Assembly: GCA_964247695.1 (NCBI GenBank)
Contig: CAXTVI010000013.1
Span: 28,232-92,231 of the forward strand
Source: Lichenicoccus sp964247695
GTDB taxonomy: Bacteria; Pseudomonadota; Alphaproteobacteria; Acetobacterales; Acetobacteraceae
Length of the DNA stretch: 64,000 nucleotides
Direction of reading: 5' to 3'
A model generated the notes under the pieces. The model made no database searches. It had not been told where the DNA came from and saw only the letters and a program-made list of their open reading frames with translations. Shown one piece after another: positions 43,522-52,979 of this stretch. The position numbers and the translations under genes were made by a program. Position 1 is the stretch's first letter. The number at the start of each line of letters is the position of its first letter.

Positions 43522-45219
43522 ATGTCTGCATCACTTTACCACAGCGCCACCGGCACGCAGGCTCCGCACTGCATGCATGTCATCGGGATCGGCCGCACGG
43601 GCGCCGCCTATGTCGAGGCCCTGCTGCGGACCGGAGAGGTGGAGGACCACCTCGCCGACCCGCGGGCAACCTTCGCCGCGATGGTGGTGGACATCGGTGA
43701 CCAGGACATGGGTCTGGCGCAGGATTATGCCGCCTCCTTCGTGAAGCGCCTGGAATCGCGGAATATCCCGTCCGATCGGTTCCAGTTCCAGGCGATCGCG
43801 CTGCCAGTACCCTCGAAGGAAGACTTCTTCGAAGGCATGAACCGGACCCGCGAGTTCCTCAAGCTTGAGTATCCGCGCTACTACTGGAACCCGAACTTCG
43901 AGTCCTATGTCCCCAAGAAATATGAAATGCCGGAGGCCGGGAAGCACTTCCCGCGCGCGGTTGCCAAGGGGATCTATGCAAATGCCTATTACGCGGGCAG
44001 CCGCCCCATGGACGTGGCATTGCGGCGCTTCGTCGAGCAGATCGAGAAGGCCGGCCTGCCCTCTCTGGTGACTGTCTGCTTCAGCCTGGCCGGGGGCACC
44101 GGCAGTGGCATGGTGGTCGATCTCGCACGCCACCTGTCCAATGTGAAGCTCGGACGCCGCATTCCGGTGATCGGTGTCGGTCAACTACCGCATTCCGGCG
44201 ACCCGGAAATCTATCGCGACAGTCCGACGCTGTACACCACGCTGAACGACCTCGACTGCATGCTGGACGACGGCAAGAATGCCGGTGTCACCGCGGTCTG
44301 GGGTGACCTGTATCGCAGCCCGTTCACCGGTGGCTTCTTCGTGGTCAATCCCGAGCAGAGCTGGCAGCGCCTGACCGCCTACACCACCACCGGTGAGGCA
44401 CATATTCGCCAGAGCATCAAGGAGATGGTTACCAACCGGTTCGTTGCAGACTCGTTCATGCGGTTCGCGGTGGTCGATAACGGACGCGACCTGTTCCGCG
44501 CGCTGCGTCCATCCGGTCTGACCGGGGCGCCGCACGAGACGGTCAGTGCCGGCGCCCGCGGCTGGACGCTGTTCGATGTCGCCAAGCTTACCCATCCGGG
44601 CGTCCAGGTCCTTCCCGGCGAGGCCGCCTCCAAGTGGGAGAACGTGATCAGCCAGTGGATCGACTTCACGCCGAAATACAGCGGCCTGAAGGACGGCTTC
44701 AAGACCAACTACGCCGAGGTCCTGATCTACGGAGCGCGCAGCATGGGCCACCAGTCCATGAACGATGCCTTCAGGGCGATGATCACCAATAACTACCTGC
44801 TCGACGACGAGAGCGCGATCCAGATCACCAACCACGAGTTCTTCGACACCCTGACGTCCTATGCGAACGTGGTGTTGCCCGGGGTTGCCAAGACCGACCT
44901 GATCGCCTTCTGGGAGAGCCAGAAGAGCTACGACAAGCTGTCGTGGGAGGATAAGCTCAACGAGCATGCCTGGCTGATCGATATAGGGCCGATGCTGTCG
45001 GAGCCGGCGATCCGCTTCGAGGGCATGGCGGGCGAGTGCATCTGGGGCTGCGCATGCTGGGTCGTGGTGCCGTATGACGAGCTGCGCGGCGACAAGCTGC
45101 CGCCAGCCAACCGCAAGATCATCATGGAAGAGGGCATCGCGGCGATGACCAAGACGGTGGTGCTCACGCCAGGCGGCCTGGCCACGCCCAGGAAGAAGGA
45201 ACTGGAAGCCGCCGAGTAG
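43522..45219 (+). CDS. Tubulin/FtsZ-fold GTPase-like protein 2
   Basis: Paralogue of the gene at 41560, 565 residues. The tubulin signature is CFSLAGGTGSGMVVD near residue 190; HVIGIGRTGAAYVEALL, VVDIGDQDMGLAQDYAASF and LEYPRYYWNPNFESYVPKKYEMPEAGKHFPRAVAKGIYANAYY align with the paralogue. The ends share EGMAG followed by W-x-VVP/AVP and RGD. The ATG at 43522 follows AAAGGAA. Paralogous tubulin-like pairs may co-assemble, like alpha and beta tubulin; this is inference. CobW follows ten bases after the stop. Confidence 0.85.
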   Translation: MSASLYHSATGTQAPHCMHVIGIGRTGAAYVEALLRTGEVEDHLADPRATFAAMVVDIGDQDMGLAQDYAASFVKRLESRNIPSDRFQFQAIALPVPSKEDFFEGMNRTREFLKLEYPRYYWNPNFESYVPKKYEMPEAGKHFPRAVAKGIYANAYYAGSRPMDVALRRFVEQIEKAGLPSLVTVCFSLAGGTGSGMVVDLARHLSNVKLGRRIPVIGVGQLPHSGDPEIYRDSPTLYTTLNDLDCMLDDGKNAGVTAVWGDLYRSPFTGGFFVVNPEQSWQRLTAYTTTGEAHIRQSIKEMVTNRFVADSFMRFAVVDNGRDLFRALRPSGLTGAPHETVSAGARGWTLFDVAKLTHPGVQVLPGEAASKWENVISQWIDFTPKYSGLKDGFKTNYAEVLIYGARSMGHQSMNDAFRAMITNNYLLDDESAIQITNHEFFDTLTSYANVVLPGVAKTDLIAFWESQKSYDKLSWEDKLNEHAWLIDIGPMLSEPAIRFEGMAGECIWGCACWVVVPYDELRGDKLPPANRKIIMEEGIAAMTKTVVLTPGGLATPRKKELEAAE

Positions 45220-45229
45220 GCGCGGAAAA

Positions 45230-46249
45230 ATGAGTATGACGATGGCAGCGGGCGAGGACGCCGCACGGCGCGACCACCGGGTTCCTGCGACGGTGGTCAC
45301 CGGCTTCCTCGGCTCAGGCAAGACAACGCTCATCAACCGCATCCTGGGCAGCCAGCACGGCAAGAAGATCGCCGTTATCGTCAACGAGTTCGGCGAAATC
45401 AGCATCGACGGGCAACTGGTCGTGCATGACGACCAGGCCCAGCTGGTCGAATTCAACAATGGCTGCCTGTGCTGCACCGTGCGGGGCGACCTGATCGACA
45501 CGCTCGAGCGGTTGCAGGAGCGGGCCGGGAGCCTGGATGGCATCCTGATCGAGACGACCGGCCTTGCCGATCCGGCACCGGTCGCCTCGACCTTCTTTGT
45601 CGCCGACGCGGTGAAGCAGAGCATCCGGCTCGATGCGTTCGTCACCGTGGTCGATGCCGTCAATCTGGAGATGAACCTAGCCCAGAGCAACGAGGCCGTC
45701 GAGCAGGTTGCCTTCAGCGATGTCATCCTGATCAACAAGATCGATCTGGTGACGCCCGCGCAGGTGAAGAGCCTCGAGACGCGCATCAGGGCGCTCAATC
45801 CGCTGGCGATCATCCATCACACGGTCGACGCCGAGATCGACCTTGACCGCGTGATCGATGTCGGCGCCTTCGATCTCGTGCAGAAACTCCAGGTCGACCC
45901 CGAATTCCTTGGCGACCATTTGCACGAGCATGACGCGGCAGTCGGCTCCTTCGTGCTGGAGGCTGAGGCGCCGATCGACCTGAACCGCTTCGCGCTATGG
46001 ATGAACCGCATGGCGCAGGAGCGAGGCGAGGACCTGTATCGGTCGAAGGGCTTCTTCAACGCCCAGGGATTCAAGGAACGGGTGGTGTTCCAGAGCGTGC
46101 GCATGCTGACGACAATGCGGCCGGAACGCGTTTGGGCCGAAGGCGAGCAACGGCGCTCGCAGTTCGTCGTCATCGGCCGCAACCTCGACCGCGCCGAATT
46201 CGCTGCCGGGTTCGCGGCGTGCGTCGCCCGTGCCGGCGGCTCGGCCTGA
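45230..46249 (+). CDS. CobW/COG0523 metallochaperone GTPase
   Basis: G3E-family GTPase that loads metal into client enzymes, 339 residues. Walker A is TGFLGSGKTT (Lys31), the metal-binding CxCC is NGCLCC (Cys79, Cys81, Cys82), the ETTGLADPAP switch follows, and NKID (near 176) gives guanine specificity. The C-terminal CobW_C domain ends near 320. It starts ten bases after the second tubulin-like gene, so it is likely co-transcribed. Clients in this family include Zn, Co and Fe enzymes; the nearby formamidase FmdA (a metal-dependent family) is a candidate. Confidence 0.93.
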   Translation: MSMTMAAGEDAARRDHRVPATVVTGFLGSGKTTLINRILGSQHGKKIAVIVNEFGEISIDGQLVVHDDQAQLVEFNNGCLCCTVRGDLIDTLERLQERAGSLDGILIETTGLADPAPVASTFFVADAVKQSIRLDAFVTVVDAVNLEMNLAQSNEAVEQVAFSDVILINKIDLVTPAQVKSLETRIRALNPLAIIHHTVDAEIDLDRVIDVGAFDLVQKLQVDPEFLGDHLHEHDAAVGSFVLEAEAPIDLNRFALWMNRMAQERGEDLYRSKGFFNAQGFKERVVFQSVRMLTTMRPERVWAEGEQRRSQFVVIGRNLDRAEFAAGFAACVARAGGSA

Positions 46250-46293
46250 TTTCGCCATCGCCATAGTCTTTCACGTCTGTCAGGAAAAAGCGG

Positions 46294-46785
46294 ATGACCA
46301 TCGAAGCTGGACAGCCTGTGCCCAACGTCATGCTGAAGCATATGACCGCGGACGGCATCAAGGACATCTCCACCGGAGAACTTCTCGAAGGCCGCAAGGT
46401 CATCGTGTTCGGCCTGCCAGGGGCCTACACCCCGGTCTGCTCGACCAAGCACCTGCCGAGCTTCATTGCGGAATATGACCGGCTGCGCGCGGACGGGGTG
46501 GATGCGATCGCCTGCGTGGCGGTGAACGACCCGTTCGTGATGTCGGCTTGGGGCGAGATGCACGGCGCGTCCGGCAAGGTGATGATGCTCTCGGATCCGG
46601 ATGCCAGGCTGACCAGCGCCATGGGTTTCGATCTGGACCTGTCGGGGATCGGGCTCGGAACACGTTCGCAGCGCTATTCGATGGTCGTCGAGAACGGCGT
46701 CGCGCAGAGCGTCAAGGTCGAGAAGAGCATCTTCGACCATGAGGCAACGTCCGCATCCAACGTGCTGGCATCCGCCTCGTCCTGA
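46294..46785 (+). CDS. Peroxiredoxin (Prx5/AhpE-like type II)
   Basis: Thiol peroxidase, 163 residues. The peroxidatic Cys is Cys49 in LPGAYTPVCSTKHLPSF, the signature of type II peroxiredoxins, with a second Cys in IACVAVND. It removes hydrogen peroxide or organic hydroperoxides with glutaredoxin or thioredoxin. It lies 44 bases after cobW in the same direction and precedes the ferredoxin gene. Confidence 0.92.
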   Translation: MTIEAGQPVPNVMLKHMTADGIKDISTGELLEGRKVIVFGLPGAYTPVCSTKHLPSFIAEYDRLRADGVDAIACVAVNDPFVMSAWGEMHGASGKVMMLSDPDARLTSAMGFDLDLSGIGLGTRSQRYSMVVENGVAQSVKVEKSIFDHEATSASNVLASASS

Positions 46786-46809
46786 AACGCATCGGCATCC
46801 GGGGCAGCC

Positions 46810-47166
46810 ATGGAGGTCGTTCGCGGCGGTGACGAGCTGCTCTATAGGGTCCATGTGTTCTGCTGCACCAACAGCCGGCCGGAGACGCATCGTCGCGGCT
46901 GCTGCGCGACCAAGGGCAGCCGGGCGCTCTGCGACTATATGTGCCGACTCGGGATGGCGAACGGCGTCAGGCGCATCCGCATCAACCACGCCGGCTGCTT
47001 CAACCTGTGCGAGCACGGCCCGGTCATGGTGATCTATCCCGAGGGAACCTGGTATCGTTACGAGACGGAGCAGGATATCGAGGAGATCTTCCGGCGTCAC
47101 GTCGTTGGCGGCCACCCGGTGCAGCGGCTGATCCTGACCGTCGATCCGGCGACGCTGCACAATTAG
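46810..47166 (+). CDS. Thioredoxin-like [2Fe-2S] ferredoxin
   Basis: A 118-residue protein of the NuoE-like, thioredoxin-fold ferredoxin family. Candidate ligands are Cys18 or Cys19 (HVFCCTN), Cys31 or Cys32 (GCCATKG), Cys63 and Cys67 (HAGCFNLCEHGP). The tail VMVIYPEGTWYRYETEQD is family-typical. It would carry electrons for a redox or metal-assembly step of this locus; its partner is not obvious. It closes the operon running from the first tubulin-like gene. Convergent with the response regulator gene. Confidence 0.88.
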   Translation: MEVVRGGDELLYRVHVFCCTNSRPETHRRGCCATKGSRALCDYMCRLGMANGVRRIRINHAGCFNLCEHGPVMVIYPEGTWYRYETEQDIEEIFRRHVVGGHPVQRLILTVDPATLHN

Positions 47167-47187
47167 CTGGCGTCGCCTGAGCGGTGC

Positions 47188-48108
47188 TCAGCCGCGCAGC
47201 GCGCCGAGCGTCAGCGACACGGCAGCGGCACGGTTCTCGACCCCGAGCTTCGCGTACGCCTGCTCGAGGTGCTTGTTCACCGTGCGTGGGCGCAGCCCCA
47301 GGATCTCGGCGATGTCCCGGTTCGCCTTGCCGCGCGCCAGCCAGAGCAGCACCTCCGCCTCGCGTGGCGTCACCGGCAGCCTTGCGCGCAGCCGCCGCTC
47401 GTCCAGCGACGACTGGATCTCCTCGATGCGCAACAGGATCTCGTTGGGATCGAGTTCGCCGACAAGGCCGAGTTCGACCCGCTGGCCGGAAGCGTGCCCA
47501 GGAAAGTCGAGGATCCGTCTGGCCGCGGTTCCGGCGGACCCCGGCTCCGGAAGGATCGGCCGCAGCGCGTCCAGCAGGGTCTGGCCTTCGAGTCCGGCTG
47601 CAGCCAGCAGGATCTCGGCGCTCGGCGTGGCCCAGCGCAGCGTCCCGTTGCGCGATACCGCGAACAGGGCGTGTCCCGACATCTCCATCGCCGCCCGGGC
47701 GCTGCGCATCAGGCGGGCCGCCCCGAGATGGACCTCGATCCGCGCCACCATCTCGCGCATGTCCAGTGGCTTGGTCACGTAGTCCACCGCGCCGGCCTGC
47801 AGCCCGCGTATGACATGCTCGGTGTCGGCAAGGCCGGTCATGAAGATCACCGGCAGCGTCGCGGTTCCCGGAATGCGTCGCAGCCGGCGGCAGGCCTCGA
47901 AGCCGTCGAGCTCGGGCATGATCGCGTCCAGCAGCACCAGGTCGGGTCGCGCCGAATGCACGATTTCCAGCGCCCGCATGCCGGAAAGCGAGACCAGAAC
48001 GAGATAGCCCGCCGCCTCCAGCGCGCTGGTGACCAAGCCGAGCGTGTCCGGATTGTCGTCGACGACCAGGATCGTGCCGCGGCCGGTGCCGGCGACCGGG
48101 CCGTTCAC
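47188..48108 (-). CDS. LuxR-type response regulator with a PAS-like middle
   Basis: Response regulator, 306 residues from a GTG at 48108 that overlaps the stop of the sensor gene (GTGA). Receiver domain about 10-130 with Asp61 (LVLLDAIMPELDG) and the Lys in VDYVTKPLD. A central PAS-like segment (ALFAVSRNGTLRWATPSAEILL) follows, and the C-terminal LuxR HTH (about 245-300, REAEVLLWLARGKANRDIAEILGLRPRTVNKHLEQAYAKL) binds DNA. It is the partner of the NCS1-type sensor, and the formamidase operon lies divergent to the sensor. Confidence 0.92.
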   Translation of the reverse strand: MNGPVAGTGRGTILVVDDNPDTLGLVTSALEAAGYLVLVSLSGMRALEIVHSARPDLVLLDAIMPELDGFEACRRLRRIPGTATLPVIFMTGLADTEHVIRGLQAGAVDYVTKPLDMREMVARIEVHLGAARLMRSARAAMEMSGHALFAVSRNGTLRWATPSAEILLAAAGLEGQTLLDALRPILPEPGSAGTAARRILDFPGHASGQRVELGLVGELDPNEILLRIEEIQSSLDERRLRARLPVTPREAEVLLWLARGKANRDIAEILGLRPRTVNKHLEQAYAKLGVENRAAAVSLTLGALRG

Positions 48109-51100
48109 GATCCGGCCCGCTGTTCGGCGAGGATGGCTTCGGCCTCGTCCAGATGGAACGACCGGATCGAGGCAGCCAGCCGGGACAGCACCGGGTCGTC
48201 CGGAGCTGCCCGGCAGAGCTCCTCGATGCGGGTGGCAAGGCCGCGCACGTGGCCGATCTGCAGCAGGCTCTGCAACTCGGCGAGATGCGGTCCGAGGGGC
48301 GTTTCGCGGGCGACCTGGACCGCGACATCCCGGCATCCGTCCGGCATGTCTTCCGGCGATGACAGGTCCGCCCCGGCATCCTCGATCCAGTGCAGGCCGA
48401 GCAGGCGCCCGAGCGTCTCGTGCAGGGCGGGCAGGCTGATCGGCTTGGGCAGGAAGGCATCGTGCGGCGCGGCCATGCCGGGCACACCGAGCGGCTCCTC
48501 CGGATGGCCGGACACCACGATGATCGGGACCGTCCAGCCGGCATCGCGTAGGCGGCGCGCGATTGCCCAGCCATCCATCTGCGGCCCGTCCAGCGCCCGC
48601 ATCGAGACGTCGAGGAGGAAGGCGTCGATGGTCATCGGCAGGCCGGGTACATCGCCGGGGATATCCTTGGCCGGCCCGGCCTGCATCCGGCTGCGTGCCT
48701 CGGCCGCCAGCCGCAGGCAGCCCGCTGCGTCGGGCACCGCATGCAGCACGAAACCGAGCGGGCGCAGCGCCTCGTCGAGCAGCGCGCGATGCACCGCGTC
48801 GTCGTCGGCCGCGACCAGGGTGCGTCTCCGGCCGGCATAGCCGCGCAGCATGCGCGGGGATGGTGGCGCTTGGCTGGCATCGGCGACCGGCGACAGCAGC
48901 AGCCGCAGCCTGAAAATGCTGCCTTCGCCGACGCGGCTCGCCACCTCGATCTCGCCGCCCATGACGCTGGCGAGCAGCCGGGAAATGGTCAGGCCGAGGC
49001 CGATTCCCGCGACCGGCGCATGACCTGTGGGTGTCATCCGCTCGAACGGCTCGAAGATGCGCTCGCGGTCGGCTGCCAGGATGCCGCAGCCGGTGTCGCT
49101 GACCACGAACTCGGTGACGGTTCCGCCCGTCACCACCGCCAGGCCGACCTCGCCGCGACTGGTGAACTTGATCGCGTTGGACAGCAGGTTGATCAGGACC
49201 TGACGCAGCCGGGTCTCGTCCATGCGCACCGTCGCCGGCAGACTGGCCGACCGCTCGAAGCGAAAGCCGATGCCTTTCGCGTCCGCCTGCAGACGGAACA
49301 TCTCGACGATCTCGCTGAGGAAGGCGCCGAGCCGGACCGGACGCTGCTCGATATGGATGCGGCCGGACTCGATCTTGGAGATGTCGAGCAGGCCCTCGAT
49401 CAGGCGCGCGAGATGCTCGCCGCTGCGCCTGATCGTGCGCACCGCCTCGCGCTTGCCCTGGGGGATCGCGTCGTCGAACTCCAGCAGCTGGGCATAGCCG
49501 AGCACCGCATTGAGCGGCGTGCGCAACTCGTGCGCGACGCCGACGACGAAGCGGCTCTTGGCAAGGTTGGCGGCCTCCGCGGCTCCCTTGGCCCTGTGCA
49601 GGTCGGCGTCGGTGCGGCGATGGGCCGCGATCTCGTCATGCAGCAGCGTGGTCTGCCGGCTGCTCTCCGCACGGGCCGCCGCTCGGCTTTCTTGCGCCAG
49701 GGTCAGCAGCCAGACCGCGACGCCCGCCACCACCGAGAGCACCAGGAACGCGCGCCACAATGCCGAGGCGAGCGGCTGCTGCAGCACGGCGCGGCCGCCG
49801 GTCGCCTGCAGATAGACCGACACCAGCAGCAGCGCCGCCAGGATGCACGCCGCGATGAACTGCACCAGGAAGCGCGACAGCCCGCGACCCAGGTCGCCTT
49901 GCCCCAACCGGGGGTGGACGGCCTTGGCGCGATCCCGCCTCGCAAGGAGCATCAGCACGCCCAGCAGCGCTGCACCGGCGTTCGCGATCTGCGCCGACAC
50001 CCGTGCGTGCGGCTTGCAGGCGTCGTTGCAGCGCACGTCAAGCGTGCAGCACAGCGAGCAGATCGCGCCGCCATAGGCCGGGCAATACGCGGTGTCGGGC
50101 GCCGCGAACGCGATGCCGCACACCGTGCACGCCGGCGCCGGCTGCGGCCAACTCCGGCGTGGCTTGCGCGCAAGATAGAACCGGCCGCCGGTCGCGGCCG
50201 CCAGCAGCGGACAGGCCAGCAGGCTGCCCAGCAAGGCGACGAATGGCGCGAAGGCCTGCATGACCGGTCCGAACGCGCCGGCAAGCGCCAGCAGTCCTGC
50301 CGTCACCGAGCCAGCCATCGCGCCGACGCCGACCGGGTTGATGTCGTACAGGTGCGCCCGCTTGAAGTCGGTGACCGCCGGTGCCAGCCCGAGCGGCCGC
50401 ACCAAAACCAGATCAGAGACCAGCGCGCCGACCCAGCCGCACGCGATGACGGAGAAACCGGCGAGCACGGCACCCAGGATCGCGTAGATGCCGAGTTCCA
50501 TCAGCAGGGTGGCGATCAGGACGTTGAACACGACCCAGACGACGCGTCCCGGATGGCTGCGGGTCAGCCGCGAGAAGAAGTTCGACCAGGCGATCGAGCC
50601 GGCGTAGGCGTTGGTCACGTTGATCTTGAGCTGCGCGACCACGACCAGCAGTGTGGTCAGTGCCAGGGCAGCACGCTGGTCGTGGGTCAGCAGCAGGAAG
50701 GCGTGCCGGTACATGGTGGCGGGCTGTGCGGCGGCCTCCGGCGAAGCTCCGGCGCGGAGTGCGACCGAGGCCAGCAGCGACCCCAGGAACAGCTTGATTG
50801 CCCCGGGCACGATCCAGCCCGGACCACCGGCGAGCACTGCCAGCCACCAGCGCCTCATGCGGCCGGGCCGGGCGGGCGGCAGGAAGCGGAGGTAATCCAC
50901 CTGCTCGCCGACCTGGGCGAGCAGGGCCGCGATCACCGAGGCGGCCGCTCCGAAGTCGAGCAGCGCGCTGCCGCTGCGGGCGAGCCCGGGGACATGACGC
51001 CAGGCGGCCAGGGATGCCGGCCCGTGCACCAGGAGCACGCCGGCGACCGGGATCGCGGTCAGCACCAGCCAGACCGGCTGGGTCGCGCGCTGGAAGCGGC

Positions 51101-51623
51101 TGATGAACGAGATCCCGAGCGTCACCATCGGGATGACGACGACCGCCGCCAGCAGGCAGCCGACCTGCACCGGCAGCCCGAAGCAGGCCTGCAGCGCGGT
51201 CGCCAGGATGGTCGCCTCGAGCGCGAAGAAGATGAAGGTGAAGGCGGCGTAGATCAGCGAGGTGACGGTCGAGCCGATATAGCCGAAGCCCGCGCCGCGA
51301 GTGAGCAGGTCGACATCGATGCCGCGCCTGGCCGCCGCCAGCGAGACCGGAAGCGCGGTGGCGAAGATCAGCAGGCTGGTGGCGATGATGGCGAGGGACG
51401 CGGTCCGGAAGCCGTACTGCACCGTGATCAGCCCGCCGATCGCCTCCAGCGCCATGAAGGAGGACGAGCCGAGCGCGGTGCTGGTGATCGACCCGGCCGA
51501 CCAGCGCCGGGCCGAGGCCGGCGTGTAGCGCAGCGCATAATCCTCGAGCGTCTCGTCCGCGACCCAGCGGTTGTAGGCGCGCCGGGAAGGTATGAGCCGC
51601 TGTCGTCCTGCCATCGCCTGCAT
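48105..51623 (-). CDS. NCS1-permease/histidine kinase/receiver fusion
   Basis: A multidomain sensor, about 1172 residues. Residues about 1-470 are a full NCS1 cytosine/allantoin-type permease (LEDYALRYTP, VDLLTRGAGFGYIGS, KINVTNAYAGSIAWSNFFSRL). A Cys-rich module follows (about 500-545: CTVCG, YCPAYGGAICSLCC, CNDACK), then two hydrophobic segments, a coiled coil, the HisKA domain (VAHELRTPLNAVLGYAQLL), an HATPase domain (LINLLSNAIKF, DTGCGI, GIGLGLTI) and a receiver with an insertion. It probably senses a transported or bound nucleobase or amide. The ATG at 51614 is nearly as good. It is divergent from fmdA and coupled to the response regulator by 4 bases. Confidence 0.9.
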   Translation of the reverse strand: MQAMAGRQRLIPSRRAYNRWVADETLEDYALRYTPASARRWSAGSITSTALGSSSFMALEAIGGLITVQYGFRTASLAIIATSLLIFATALPVSLAAARRGIDVDLLTRGAGFGYIGSTVTSLIYAAFTFIFFALEATILATALQACFGLPVQVGCLLAAVVVIPMVTLGISFISRFQRATQPVWLVLTAIPVAGVLLVHGPASLAAWRHVPGLARSGSALLDFGAAASVIAALLAQVGEQVDYLRFLPPARPGRMRRWWLAVLAGGPGWIVPGAIKLFLGSLLASVALRAGASPEAAAQPATMYRHAFLLLTHDQRAALALTTLLVVVAQLKINVTNAYAGSIAWSNFFSRLTRSHPGRVVWVVFNVLIATLLMELGIYAILGAVLAGFSVIACGWVGALVSDLVLVRPLGLAPAVTDFKRAHLYDINPVGVGAMAGSVTAGLLALAGAFGPVMQAFAPFVALLGSLLACPLLAAATGGRFYLARKPRRSWPQPAPACTVCGIAFAAPDTAYCPAYGGAICSLCCTLDVRCNDACKPHARVSAQIANAGAALLGVLMLLARRDRAKAVHPRLGQGDLGRGLSRFLVQFIAACILAALLLVSVYLQATGGRAVLQQPLASALWRAFLVLSVVAGVAVWLLTLAQESRAAARAESSRQTTLLHDEIAAHRRTDADLHRAKGAAEAANLAKSRFVVGVAHELRTPLNAVLGYAQLLEFDDAIPQGKREAVRTIRRSGEHLARLIEGLLDISKIESGRIHIEQRPVRLGAFLSEIVEMFRLQADAKGIGFRFERSASLPATVRMDETRLRQVLINLLSNAIKFTSRGEVGLAVVTGGTVTEFVVSDTGCGILAADRERIFEPFERMTPTGHAPVAGIGLGLTISRLLASVMGGEIEVASRVGEGSIFRLRLLLSPVADASQAPPSPRMLRGYAGRRRTLVAADDDAVHRALLDEALRPLGFVLHAVPDAAGCLRLAAEARSRMQAGPAKDIPGDVPGLPMTIDAFLLDVSMRALDGPQMDGWAIARRLRDAGWTVPIIVVSGHPEEPLGVPGMAAPHDAFLPKPISLPALHETLGRLLGLHWIEDAGADLSSPEDMPDGCRDVAVQVARETPLGPHLAELQSLLQIGHVRGLATRIEELCRAAPDDPVLSRLAASIRSFHLDEAEAILAEQRAGS

Positions 51624-51733
51624 GTTGCGGGCCGTCTGGCGCAGCGTCCACGACAATTGCGGATACGGCGAACGACGTATGGCCGGCGACGCCCTGCGGG
51701 TGAAGCCTCGGCGTTTTAGCCGTGGAGCGCTCG

Positions 51734-52966
51734 ATGCCGGAGACACTGATCAAGGTCGACCTGAGCCAGTCCGCCTATGAGAACGACATGGTGCATAACC
51801 GGTGGCACCCGGACATCCCGATGGTCGCGAGCGTGAAGCCGGGCGACGACTTCATCATCGAGTGCTACGACTGGACCGGCGGGTTCATCAAGAACAACGA
51901 CGATGCGTCCGACGTGCGCGACATCGACCTGTCGATCGTGCATTTCCTGAGCGGTCCGATACGCGTCGAGGGCGCGCAACCGGGCGACCTGCTGGTTGTC
52001 GATTTCCTCGATATCGGCGCCTTTCCGCACAATGCATGGGGCTTCAACGGCTTCTTCTCGAAGAAGAACGGCGGCGGCTTCCTGACTGAGCATTTCCCGC
52101 AGGCACAGAAGTCGATCTGGGATCTTAACGGCATGTTCACGCGCTCGCGCCATGTGCCGGGTGTCGAATATGCCGGCCTGATCCATCCCGGGCTGATCGG
52201 CTGTCTGCCTTCGAAGCCGCTGCTGGAGACCTGGAACCGCCGCGAGCGCGGGCTGATCGCGACCGACCCCGACCGGGTGCCGGGACTGGCCAACCCGCCG
52301 TTCGGCCCGACCGCGCATATGGGCCGGCTGTCCGGCGATGCCCGTGCGACCGCCGCAGCCGAGGGTGCACGCACCGTGCCGCCGCGCGAGCATGGCGGCA
52401 ATTGCGACATCAAGGACCTGTCGCGCGGCGCCCGGGTGTATTTCCCGGTCTATGTCGACGGTGCCGGGCTCTCCGTCGGCGACCTGCACTTCTCCCAGGG
52501 CGACGGCGAGATCACCTTCTGCGGGGCGATCGAGATGCCGGGCTGGATCCACATGCGCGTGCACAGCCTGATCAAGGACGGCATGTCGAAGTACGGCATT
52601 CGCAGCCCGATCTTCAAGCCGAGCCCGATCACGCCGCGCTACCAGGACCACCTGATCTTCGAGGGCATCTCGGTGGACGAGAACGGGACGCAGCATTATC
52701 TCGATGTCGGGATCGCATATCGCCAGGCCTGTCTGAACGCGATCGAATATCTCAAGAAGTTCGGCTATTCCGGCGCCCAGGCGTACTCGATCCTGGGCAC
52801 GGCGCCGGTGCAAGGCCATGTCAGCGGCGTGGTGGACGTGCCCAATGCCTGCGCCACGCTCTGGCTGCCGACCGAGATCTTCGAGTTCGACATCTCTCCC
52901 GGCGCCGATGGGCCGAAGCGTTTCCTCGACGGCAGCGTTGACATGCCGCTGGCGCCCGACCTCTGA
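51734..52966 (+). CDS. fmdA: Formamidase FmdA
   Basis: Formamide amidohydrolase of the FmdA_AmdA (acetamidase/formamidase) family, releasing formate and ammonia. The 410 residues carry the family motifs HNRWHPDIP, GDDFIIECYDWTGG, GPIRVEGAQPGD, FPHNAWGFNG, HPGLIGCLPS, REHGGNCDIKDL and QGDGEITFCGAIE. FmdA-type enzymes are distinct from AmiE; both are present here. The ATG at 51734 follows GGAG by six bases; a GTG at 51722 is in frame. It is followed by fmdB and is divergent from the NCS1-kinase sensor, a likely regulator. Confidence 0.95.
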   Translation: MPETLIKVDLSQSAYENDMVHNRWHPDIPMVASVKPGDDFIIECYDWTGGFIKNNDDASDVRDIDLSIVHFLSGPIRVEGAQPGDLLVVDFLDIGAFPHNAWGFNGFFSKKNGGGFLTEHFPQAQKSIWDLNGMFTRSRHVPGVEYAGLIHPGLIGCLPSKPLLETWNRRERGLIATDPDRVPGLANPPFGPTAHMGRLSGDARATAAAEGARTVPPREHGGNCDIKDLSRGARVYFPVYVDGAGLSVGDLHFSQGDGEITFCGAIEMPGWIHMRVHSLIKDGMSKYGIRSPIFKPSPITPRYQDHLIFEGISVDENGTQHYLDVGIAYRQACLNAIEYLKKFGYSGAQAYSILGTAPVQGHVSGVVDVPNACATLWLPTEIFEFDISPGADGPKRFLDGSVDMPLAPDL

Positions 52967-52979
52967 GCCGGAGTCCGTC

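Noticed and set aside
48741..51719. A 992-codon open frame on the plus strand
   Set aside because: Antisense of the NCS1-kinase fusion; low-complexity, charged translation without motifs.
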